A DNA stretch of 64,000 nucleotides from Nesterenkonia lacusekhoensis. GTDB taxonomy: Bacteria > Actinomycetota > Actinomycetes > Actinomycetales > Micrococcaceae. Positions 52,403 through 64,000 of the stretch are shown in pieces (the first letter of the stretch is position 1; every line of letters starts with the position of its first letter). The translations under genes were made by a program, and so were the position numbers. The notes beneath the pieces are model-generated. The model saw nothing but the letters and a program-made list of their open reading frames with translations, had not been told where the DNA came from and ran no database searches. The stretch covers positions 2,418,001-2,482,000 of the forward strand of contig NZ_JAGINX010000001.1 in NCBI RefSeq assembly GCF_017876395.1, written 5' to 3'.

Positions 52403-53055
52403 TCAGTCGTCGGTCAGGGTGACACCGATGCCGCCCACCAGGGAGGCCGAGAGGTTGTAGAGCACTGCCCCGAGCATGGAGAGCACGGTCAGCAGCACCA
52501 CGTTGATCACCGCGATGATCGTGGCGAAGGAGGCGATCTGCCCCAGCGTCACCATCTCTTCAACGCGGAAGCCGTCATCGCCCTCAGTGCCGAGGACCTG
52601 GCCGAGCAGGTCGTTGATCTGGGCGAAGATACCGGTCAGATCCATGACGGACCACACCATCACCGCGCAGACCACTGTCATGATGCCCAGCGCCACGGAG
52701 AGCAGGAAGCTCATCTTCAGCACGGACCAGGGGTCCACCTTGGAGACCAGCAGCCGGGCCTTGCGGACCTTCGCCTTCGGCGTCGGACGCACCAATCCCT
52801 GCTGGGACCGTCCTCCGGGCCGGGCGCCGCCCTGGGGACGCGAGGCGCCGGCTTTGGGGCGCGGGCGCGGAGGCTGCCCGCCCGCCGATTTATCCGCACC
52901 TGCGGAGGCCTTGCTCGCCGACGCCGCGTCCTGCCCGCCCTTGGCGGCGGCAGGAGCCTGTCCGCCCTGTGCGCGCGGCCGAGGAGCCGGGAAACGGGTC
53001 TTCTGACCGGACCCGGAGGACTTACCCTCGGGCTTCTCTGCGCCGTTCTTCGCGC

Positions 53056-53059
<4 letters not shown>
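52403..53059 (-). CDS. DUF3566 membrane protein
   Basis: A 218-residue protein. The first 110 residues are a disordered Lys/Gly/Pro/Ala-rich cytosolic segment. The DUF3566 core ([30 protein letters not shown]) follows, with two helices and [10 protein letters not shown] between. Mycobacterial relatives (Rv0007/CwsA-neighbour type) are linked to cell division. It overlaps gyrA by 4 nt. Confidence 0.9.
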
Positions 53060-55734
<2,675 letters not shown>

Positions 55735-55752
55735 GTAGGGATCTCCTGAAGA

Positions 55753-57789
<2,037 letters not shown>

Positions 57790-57986
57790 TGGTTCATCTT
57801 ACCGCGAAAACGCCGGAATCCTGCATTTTCGAGCGGTGTGCAGCCCTTCAGATGCCCCTGGGAGGGCTGAGAAGCCGCCTGGGAGCCGCTCATGCTCCGT
57901 GGGATGAGGCTGGGTTCCACCCACGAGCCTCTATCCCGGCAGATGAGCCGACAGCGGCGCAGCGTTGCCAGCCTCACCCGTGGGGC

Positions 57987-58565
57987 TCAGCCGTAGGTGT
58001 CCCGGGGGCCGCGCCCACGCACGTGGTAGCGGCCCTTCTTCCAGCTGGGGGCCTGCGGGCCGCGGATGTTCAGCCCGGTGACGATCCCTCGGCCGAGCTC
58101 ACGGGTGAACATCTCCATGAGTTGGTTCTGCATGAGCTTCAGGTTGGTGGCCCAGGCGGTGGAGTCGCAGACGACGTCGACCACGCCGTTCTCAAAGCGC
58201 TCCGGCCGGCAGTGTTCGGCGACCTGCTCCCCGACCAGCTGGTCCCACCGGGCGATGACCGAACCGACGGCCACCGGAGAGGACCAGCCACGGGTCGTGA
58301 TGAGCCCGCCGACCACGTTGCCGAGCAGGCTCGGGTCACGCCGGTTCGCTTGAGATCCGGTGCCTGCCGCGCTCCGTCGCTTCTGAGCATCGCTCTGCTG
58401 GGTACGTGGGTTCCCCGCCAACGAGGAGCCCTTGGGCATGCTGCGCAGGCGATGCTCTCCGCGGCCCTCGGCGGCCTTGCGCATCCGGGCGAGCAGGATC
58501 GCGGCGGCATCTTCGCTCTCTCGGACCGAGACGCCGTCGGGACTGGGCTCGACCTCAGGCCGCAT
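57987..58565 (-). CDS. DUF721 (DciA-like) protein
   Basis: A 192-residue protein. The core NVVGGLITTRGWSSPVAVGSVIARWDQLVGEQVAEHCRP and VVDVVCDSTAWATNLKLMQNQLM is DUF721, the KH-like domain of DciA helicase-operating proteins. It lies next to recF, the common location in Actinobacteria. The ATG at 58565 is chosen because GAGGA precedes it and it overlaps recF by 11 nt. Confidence 0.87.
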   Translation of the reverse strand: MRPEVEPSPDGVSVRESEDAAAILLARMRKAAEGRGEHRLRSMPKGSSLAGNPRTQQSDAQKRRSAAGTGSQANRRDPSLLGNVVGGLITTRGWSSPVAVGSVIARWDQLVGEQVAEHCRPERFENGVVDVVCDSTAWATNLKLMQNQLMEMFTRELGRGIVTGLNIRGPQAPSWKKGRYHVRGRGPRDTYG

Positions 58566-59745
58566 CGTGGTCCTCGTTCGGCGGATCCTCATGCACGGGG
58601 TCCCCGTGCAGGGGGCTGACCCGGCTGATCTGCTCCGCGGACTCCACTCTCCACGCATTGGCCAGCAGGGACTCGGGGACGTCGTCGTCGACTGCGGCGG
58701 TGACGATCAGCTGCTCAGCCTCCCCGGCCAGCTCGGCCAGGCGACGCCGACGCCGAGCGTCCAGCTCCGCGAAGACGTCATCGAGGATCAGGATGGGTTG
58801 GGCACCGTCGTCGGGGTCGTCGTCCACCATCACCCGATAGGCCCCCAGGCGCAGAGCCAGAGCATAGGACCAGGTCTCCCCGTGGGAGGCATAGCCTTTC
58901 ACCGGCACATCATCCAGGCTGAACAGGATGTCATCCCGGTGAGGCCCCACCAACGTCATCGCCCGTTCGCGCTCCTGCTTCCGGGCGGCACGCAGACGGT
59001 CCAGCATCAGTTCGGCCAGTGCCTGCTGGTCGGTGGGCGGCTCCTGCTCGAAGGAGCTCTGATACTCCATCCGGGCGGTGCGGACGCTGCCCGACAGCTG
59101 CTGATAGGCCTTCTCCACATGGGGCCTGAGGGCGGAGACCATCTCCAGCCGCGCCCGCAGCAGCCGCGAACCTGCCTCGGAGAGCTGCTGATCCCAGACG
59201 GTCAGCGTGGACTCGTGGGTTTCGGTGAACCCCTCATGTCGAATGGACTTCAGCAGCGCGTTGCGCTGTTTGAGGACCTTCTCATAATCCTGCCGCACCC
59301 GGGCCAGAGCAGGCCGCAGTTGGACAGCCAGATCGTCGAAGAGCCGACGCCGGACGGCGGGTGAGCCTTTGATCAGTTCGAGATCCTCGGGCGCGAAGAG
59401 CACTGTGCGCAGGATCCCGAGGATCTCGGTGGCACGGACCGGGTTCCCCCGATTGATCCGAGCACGGTTGCTGCGGCCCGGGTTGATCTCCACCTCCAGG
59501 AACGCCTCCTGGGTGCCGCGATGTGCCTGGGCACGGATGATCGCCTGAGATTCTCCGTGGCGGACCAGAGGCTGATCGTAGGTGACCCGGTGGGAGCCCA
59601 ACGTGGAGAGGTAGCCCACGGCCTCAGCGATGTTGGTCTTGCCGACGCCGTTGTAGCCCAGCAGCACATTGGGGCCAGGGTGGAGCTCAAGCTGGGACTC
59701 CGCATAGCTGCGGTAGTTGTTCAGGGTGAGCTGGGACAGCCACAT
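58555..59745 (-). CDS. recF: DNA replication/repair protein RecF
   Basis: A 396-residue SMC-like ATPase: Walker A GYNGVGKTN, signature TLVGPHRDDILF and Walker B ILILDDVFAELD. It loads RecA at gaps. It starts 24 nt from the dnaN stop, and its end overlaps the DUF721 gene. Confidence 0.97.
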   Translation of the reverse strand: MWLSQLTLNNYRSYAESQLELHPGPNVLLGYNGVGKTNIAEAVGYLSTLGSHRVTYDQPLVRHGESQAIIRAQAHRGTQEAFLEVEINPGRSNRARINRGNPVRATEILGILRTVLFAPEDLELIKGSPAVRRRLFDDLAVQLRPALARVRQDYEKVLKQRNALLKSIRHEGFTETHESTLTVWDQQLSEAGSRLLRARLEMVSALRPHVEKAYQQLSGSVRTARMEYQSSFEQEPPTDQQALAELMLDRLRAARKQERERAMTLVGPHRDDILFSLDDVPVKGYASHGETWSYALALRLGAYRVMVDDDPDDGAQPILILDDVFAELDARRRRRLAELAGEAEQLIVTAAVDDDVPESLLANAWRVESAEQISRVSPLHGDPVHEDPPNEDHDAA

Positions 59746-59769
59746 AGGCGCAGGACCTGGGGTCTGGGA

Positions 59770-60897
59770 CTACTGGTTGATGAGCCGAACCGGCATCAGC
59801 AGATACCGGAAGTCGGTGCTGTTCTCCCCATCGGGAGTCTGCTGGCCGGTGATCATGGCCGGTTTGGGCGCAGAGACGAATGAGAAGCGCAGGTACTCGC
59901 TGTCGATCACGCTGAGGCCTTCGTTCAGGTAGGCCGGGTTGAAGCCCACGGTGATCGATTCGCCGGTGAGGTCTGCGGAGATGACCTCGGACGCCGCTGC
60001 CGCGTCGTCTGCGCCGGCGTCGAGGGTGACCTGACCGTCCTCGGTGAACTGCAGGCGCACGTGGCCGTTGCGCTCCGAGACCAGGGAGACACGGCGGGCG
60101 GCCTCGATGAGCTCCGAGGTGTTGACCACCGCGTGGATCGGAGTCTCCTCCGGGAAGAGCTGGCGGATCTTGGGGTAGTCCCCATCGACCAGCACGGAGG
60201 TGGTGCGGCGTCCGCCGGAGGAGAAGCCGACCAGCTCAGCAGATTGGGTGAGCGCGATGTTCAGCTCACCGCCGCCGGCGAGCTGCTTGGCGACGTCGTT
60301 GAGGGTCTTGGCCTTGATGAGGGCAGAGGTCGAGATGTTGGGGTCGGCCGGAGACCAGTTGATCTCGCGCATGGCCAGCCGGTAGCGATCCGTGGCCAGG
60401 AAAGTGATGGTGTCGCCCTCGAACTCGACCTTCACACCGGTGAGGATCGGCAGGGTGTCGTCCTTCGAGGCAGCGGTGATGACCTGGCTGACAGCTCGAG
60501 CGAAGGCTGAGCCGTCGACTGTTCCCGCCAGCTCCGGCATCGCGGGCAGCTCCGGATACTCGTCCACCGGCATGGTGGACAGAGTGAAGCGTGATGAGCG
60601 GCAGGTGACGACCGCTTTGGAGTCATCGATCTCGATGGTCACGGGAGCGGCCGGCAGAGCTTTGACGATGTCGTTCAGAAGTCGGCCGGAGACCAGGACC
60701 GTGCCTTCGTCCTCGACGTCGGCCTCGATGTGCAGCTGAGCGGAGATCTCGTGGTCGAAGCTCGAGATGGTGACGGTGTGCTGCTCAGCCTTGATCAGCA
60801 GTCCGGAGAGGACCGGAGCCGGGGGACGGGGGGAGAGAGATCGTGCTGTCCAGGAGACGGCCTCGGACAGAACATCGCGATCCACAGTGAATTTCAC
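59770..60897 (-). CDS. dnaN: DNA polymerase III beta sliding clamp
   Basis: A 375-residue three-domain clamp. KFTVDRDVLSEAVSWTARSL begins domain I, the inter-domain segments SRFTLSTMPVDEYPELP and LLMPVRL (C-terminal cleft) are typical. Reads away from oriC, with GAAAGGGAG before the ATG. Confidence 0.98.
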   Translation of the reverse strand: MKFTVDRDVLSEAVSWTARSLSPRPPAPVLSGLLIKAEQHTVTISSFDHEISAQLHIEADVEDEGTVLVSGRLLNDIVKALPAAPVTIEIDDSKAVVTCRSSRFTLSTMPVDEYPELPAMPELAGTVDGSAFARAVSQVITAASKDDTLPILTGVKVEFEGDTITFLATDRYRLAMREINWSPADPNISTSALIKAKTLNDVAKQLAGGGELNIALTQSAELVGFSSGGRRTTSVLVDGDYPKIRQLFPEETPIHAVVNTSELIEAARRVSLVSERNGHVRLQFTEDGQVTLDAGADDAAAASEVISADLTGESITVGFNPAYLNEGLSVIDSEYLRFSFVSAPKPAMITGQQTPDGENSTDFRYLLMPVRLINQ

Positions 60898-61623
60898 TGA
60901 TCTCCCTTTCTCCGGCGTAGCCCATAGTGCCTGCTAAGTGATCCCTGTTGAAAGTCAAGCTTCTGAGGCGTCGTGTCGAGGCCCGAGCTTACCGGTGCAG
61001 CAGGCACGATGCGAGCCGGTCGTTCAAGGAACGATCGAGGGTGGGCACCAGATGTGCCTGCCGAGGCTCGTCTGGGAGGAATATCTGGGGTCCGGCCGGT
61101 GGAGCGCGTACGGGGCGCGGGCTTTCTTGTTATCTGTCAGATGTATGAGGGGTAAGGAGGTAGAAGTGTTAACAAGTGCTGTGGATTCTGTGGATAACCG
61201 GGTCTTGGGCGCTGATGCCGGGATTTTCGCTGTGCAGTCTTAAGTGAAGTGTCTCGGTATGCGCTGTGGGCTGTCCGTGGAGAGAAGAACCCCGTCGTTT
61301 CGCGGATTCCTCAGGATCCGCTCCGTTCTCCCCAAGCTCCGCGGCTCCGTCCACCGCCTTCTCCACCGGGTTATCCACAGGTGTTAACAGCGACGTGGAA
61401 AAAGTTCACCGCCGCTTGTGGAAATGTGGGGAAAACTGTGGAATTCGATGCTGAGAGCGGTCTCGGATCGTGCTGATGCTGGGGAACTACATGTGTGTGA
61501 CTTGTGGGGAACTGAGTTTTCCACAGCTGTCAGCCATGAGCTTGCACAGGTCTGTCCCCAGGCTGTATCGCACGTGAGGCCGTCAGAGAGTCTGTCGAGG
61601 CTGGTCCCTTCGACGTCGGTCCG
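60898..61623. other. oriC: dnaN-dnaA intergenic region with DnaA boxes
   Basis: A 726-nt non-coding region. Exact boxes: TTATCCACA at 61371-61379 (+) and its inverse at 61189-61197 (-). Near matches include TTTTCCACA (61517-61525), TGTGGAATT (61437), TGTGGATTC (61180) and TTGTGGAAA (61416). Two TGTTAACA palindromes (61167-61174, 61382-61389) accompany them. Position between dnaA and dnaN and box density mark it as the chromosome origin. Confidence 0.85.
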
Positions 61624-63240
61624 TCAGCGCTGCTGCTTGATCTTGTTGGTGAGCTCGGTGACCTGGTTGAAGACCGCGCGGCGCTCGGCCATGAGTTCGC
61701 GGATCTTGCGTTCGGCATAGATGACCGTGGTGTGGTCGCGGCCGCCGAGGGCCTGGCCGATCTTCGGCAACGACATCTCTGTGAGCTCACGCAGCAGGTA
61801 CATGGCGATCTGGCGGGCGGTGACCAGGGTCCGGTTGCGGGACTTGGACATCAGGTCATCCACTGTGAAGTTGTAATACTCCGCGGTGGCATCGATGATC
61901 TGGTCCGCAGTGATCTCCTGCGCGTTGTCATCGGAGATGAGATCCCGCATGACGTGCTCAGCCAGCTGCAGGTCCACCTCCTGCTTGTTCAGCGAGGCAT
62001 AGGCGGTCACACGGATGAGCGCGCCCTCCAGCTCCCGGATGTTGGTGGAGATCTTGGAAGCGATGTACTCCAGCACATCGTCCGGGCAGGAGAAGTTCTC
62101 CGCTGTGGCCTTCTTCCGCAGGATCGCGATGCGCGTCTCGAGGTCCGGCGGCTGGATGTCGGTGATCAGACCCCATTCGAAGCGGGACCGCAGACGCTTC
62201 TCGAAGCCGGAGAGCTGCTTGGGCGGCAGGTCCGAGGTGATCACGACCTGCTTGTTGTTGTTGTAGAGCGTGTTGAAGGTGTGGAAGAACTCCTCCACCG
62301 TGCGCTCTTTGTCCGCCAGGAACTGGATGTCGTCCAGCAGCAGCACGTCCACGTTGCGGTAGAGGTGCTTGAAGCTGGCGCCCTCGTCGTCGCGGATGGA
62401 GTTGATGAAGTCATTGGTGAACTCTTCTGAGTTCACGTACCGCACGCGGATCCCGCTGTAGAGGCGCTGAGCATAGTGCCCGATCGCGTGGAGCAGGTGG
62501 GTCTTGCCCAGTCCGGAGTCCCCGTAGATGAACAGCGGGTTGTAGGCCTTGGCGGGCGCTTCCGCCACGGCATTCGCCGCGGCATGGGCGAAGCGGTTCG
62601 AGGAACCGATCACGAACGTCTCGAAGGTGTAGCGAGGATTCAGCCGCGAGGTCTCGGAGAGGCCGGGGCCCTCGGCCTCCGTCGGGTCCGGGACAGTGGG
62701 CCGCGGGCGCATCTCCTCGCGGTTGAACCGAGCGCTGTAGTCCTCCTGCACGGGCTCGGGCCGGACCGGCTCCTGTCGGGCCGGTTCATGCCGGCTCAGA
62801 TCGGGCCGGTTCAGATCCGGGCGGGACGCGGCCGGGGCCTCATGCGGCGTCGGGCCGGGATACACATCATCGACGGCTGTGGACGAGGCCGAGCTGGCCG
62901 AAGGAGCCGTGGCCGCAGTCGATGTGCCGGCGGACTGCTCGGTGCTGGCCTGCTGCTTCTCGGCCAGATCGGGGTCGATCACATAGGCGCAGAGGATGTC
63001 GCGGCCGAAGACTGACCGCAGCGCTTCGCCGAGCTGGTGCTGAAGTGTGGACTGCATGGTCTGGCGGACCCGCTCGCTGGGAACGGCCAGCAGAAGAGTG
63101 TCGCCGATGAGCTGATCACCCTGCGGAACGGTCCGCCCGACGTCGGTGAGTTTGAGCCCGTTCACACCGTGACGGTCACGCAGTTCGGTCTGCACCTGCT
63201 GCCATTTCTGCAGCACGTTGAGCTCTGACTCAGCAGGCAC
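61624..63240 (-). CDS. dnaA: Chromosomal replication initiator DnaA
   Basis: About 538 residues. Domain I ([13 protein letters not shown]..), a long Ala/Ser/Pro/Glu-rich domain II with [14 protein letters not shown]-type repeats, the AAA+ domain (Walker [10 protein letters not shown], Walker B LLLDDIQF, sensor TSDLPPKQL) and domain IV with [15 protein letters not shown]. The GTG at 63240 is chosen for the preceding GAGGGGAG; a TTG at 63270 would add ten residues without a ribosome-binding site. The gene reads away from rpmH. Confidence 0.96.
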   Translation of the reverse strand: MPAESELNVLQKWQQVQTELRDRHGVNGLKLTDVGRTVPQGDQLIGDTLLLAVPSERVRQTMQSTLQHQLGEALRSVFGRDILCAYVIDPDLAEKQQASTEQSAGTSTAATAPSASSASSTAVDDVYPGPTPHEAPAASRPDLNRPDLSRHEPARQEPVRPEPVQEDYSARFNREEMRPRPTVPDPTEAEGPGLSETSRLNPRYTFETFVIGSSNRFAHAAANAVAEAPAKAYNPLFIYGDSGLGKTHLLHAIGHYAQRLYSGIRVRYVNSEEFTNDFINSIRDDEGASFKHLYRNVDVLLLDDIQFLADKERTVEEFFHTFNTLYNNNKQVVITSDLPPKQLSGFEKRLRSRFEWGLITDIQPPDLETRIAILRKKATAENFSCPDDVLEYIASKISTNIRELEGALIRVTAYASLNKQEVDLQLAEHVMRDLISDDNAQEITADQIIDATAEYYNFTVDDLMSKSRNRTLVTARQIAMYLLRELTEMSLPKIGQALGGRDHTTVIYAERKIRELMAERRAVFNQVTELTNKIKQQR

Positions 63241-63443
63241 GCTGCTCCCCTCGTCGATGGTCACGTCCAATCTGTCGACAAGTATTCCACAGCTGGGGAA
63301 ATCGCCCGAGTGCTGAGGTGTGGGCAGTTATGCACAAGGTTCTGCACAGGTGTTAACTAGTGGGTGCCCGGGATGATCGTCGTCTCGGCGACAGGCCCCT
63401 CCGGTCGGTCCGAGTTGACGACTCGCCGTGTTTTCCCCTAGTG
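63241..63443. promoter_or_regulatory. dnaA promoter/rpmH divergent region with DnaA boxes
   Basis: TTATGCACA at 63328-63336 (exact TTATNCACA), with TATTCCACA at about 63282 and TTCTGCACA at about 63340 as near matches, plus TGTTAACT at 63351. These allow DnaA autoregulation. No gene is present. Confidence 0.6.
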
Positions 63444-63468
63444 TTGACAGGTCGCCCTGCGGTATAAG
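63444..63468 (+). promoter_or_regulatory. Possible rpmH promoter
   Basis: TTGACA at 63444-63449 and TATAAG at 63463-63468. The 13-nt spacing is shorter than the usual 16-18, so one of the boxes may be wrong; TATAAG fits a -10 element for rpmH. Confidence 0.35.
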
Positions 63469-63533
63469 CGTGCCCGCGCATGCTCGTCAGATACCGCCTA
63501 ATGACTTCGAACCATCCATTTTGGGAGTACACA

Positions 63534-63671
63534 GTGAGCAAGCGGACTTTCCAGCCGAGCAACCGCCGTCGCAGCCGCAAGCACGGCTTCCGTTCCCGTA
63601 TGCGCACCCGCGCCGGCCGTTCCATCATCTCGGCCCGCCGCAGCAGCGGACGCAAGAAGCTCTCGGCCTGA
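63534..63671 (+). CDS. rpmH: 50S ribosomal protein L34
   Basis: A 45-residue basic protein: [19 protein letters not shown] then [26 protein letters not shown] start with GGGAG 8 nt upstream. Its place opposite dnaA and before rnpA is the conserved bacterial arrangement. Confidence 0.97.
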   Translation: MSKRTFQPSNRRRSRKHGFRSRMRTRAGRSIISARRSSGRKKLSA

Positions 63672-63696
63672 TACCGGCCACCGGCTGACCTTTCAC

Positions 63697-63729
63697 GACG
63701 GCCCGCGCCCTTTGGGGAGGCGGGCCGTC
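63697..63729 (+). terminator. Hairpin between rpmH and rnpA
   Basis: GACGGCCCGC and GCGGGCCGTC form a 10-bp stem around a 13-nt loop. It may attenuate read-through from rpmH into rnpA. Confidence 0.5.
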
Positions 63730-63784
63730 TCTGTATCGGCTGACGGTCCCGCCTCCGTCAGAGACCAGCTGAGACAGGAGCATC

Positions 63785-64000
63785 GTGCTGCCCCGTGACC
63801 ATCGCCTGACCGCCTCACGCGACTTCGGTGCCGTGATGCGCCGCGGTGCCCGCGCCGGGGGTTCTGCCGTCGTGGTCACGGTGCTGTTCACAGATGCTGC
63901 CCCGGAGAGCGAGCACGACGCCGACTCCGCGCCGTGGCGCGGCGGCTTCATCGTGTCCAAAGCGGTGGGCAACGCCGTGGTCCGGCACCGGACTCAGCGG
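63785..64000 (+). CDS. rnpA: Ribonuclease P protein component, 3' end cut by the window
   Basis: The first 72 residues are present: LPRDHRLTASRDFGAVMRRG, then GFIVSKAVGNAVVRHRTQR, the conserved basic RNR-type motif region of RnpA. GTG at 63785 with AGGAG upstream. The insert APESEHDADSAPWR between strands is a common actinobacterial variation. The frame is open at the window end. Confidence 0.93.
   Translation, partial: MLPRDHRLTASRDFGAVMRRGARAGGSAVVVTVLFTDAAPESEHDADSAPWRGGFIVSKAVGNAVVRHRTQR

Noticed and set aside
57790-57986. Coding frame crossing the gyrB-DUF721 gap
   Set aside because: No start signal and no recognisable product; the gap is more simply the gyrB promoter region.

Overview
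The window is a high-GC actinobacterial chromosome segment that contains the replication origin. The gene content (crgA, the fhaA-fhaB-pstP-rodA-pbpA-pknA-pknB operon, class E sortase, murT/gatD, DUF3566 next to gyrA, DLW-39) and the style of DnaA and thiamine genes point to Micrococcales, most likely Micrococcaceae (a Nesterenkonia/Arthrobacter-like organism). That placement is inference from reading, not from a search.

Layout. 1-6 kb: the end of a flavin amine oxidase, a YjiH-type membrane protein, a mannitol 2-dehydrogenase, a cytidine-deaminase/ASCH fusion, and a SorC-type regulator with matching palindromes at its own promoter and at the dehydrogenase promoter. 5.9-13.6 kb: a long minus-strand run (macrolide-kinase-like protein, thiO, thiS, thiG, ThiF/MoeB-rhodanese, PfkB kinase, HAD phosphatase, GDPD, PLDc_N protein). 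13.8-22.8 kb: tRNA-Gly, nitroreductase, thiE, a deletion scar fusing two transporter remnants, PfpI protease-like protein, RDD protein, a broken alcohol dehydrogenase, a lipoprotein amidase, an HTH-less LysR-type protein and a dienelactone hydrolase. 22.9-30.7 kb: an eight-gene Mrp-type cation/proton antiporter operon in archaeal Mbh-like order with three antiporter-like subunits. 30.7-33.4 kb: a hypothetical protein, TauE/SafE exporter and YceI. 33.8-44.1 kb: the cell-wall/Ser-Thr kinase operon, closed by a strong terminator. 44.2-50.9 kb: crgA, sortase, a 54-residue membrane protein, a glutamine amidotransferase, gatD/murT, ppiA and a rhomboid protease. 50.9-52.4 kb: a gene-poor stretch with large hairpins, an unexpected DnaA-box cluster, then tRNA-Ala, DLW-39 and tRNA-Ile. 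52.4-64 kb: DUF3566, gyrA, gyrB, DUF721, recF, dnaN, oriC, dnaA, rpmH and the start of rnpA.

How it works together. The left half is metabolic and accessory: mannitol to fructose, thiazole synthesis, ion homeostasis. The right half is the core division, peptidoglycan and replication neighbourhood. The most unusual signals are the second DnaA-box cluster about 10 kb from dnaA, a pair of 84-bp palindromic repeats with shared ends plus several large unrelated intergenic hairpins, the deaminase-ASCH fusion, a roughly 95-residue insertion in the PknB kinase domain, and the rearranged Mrp operon.
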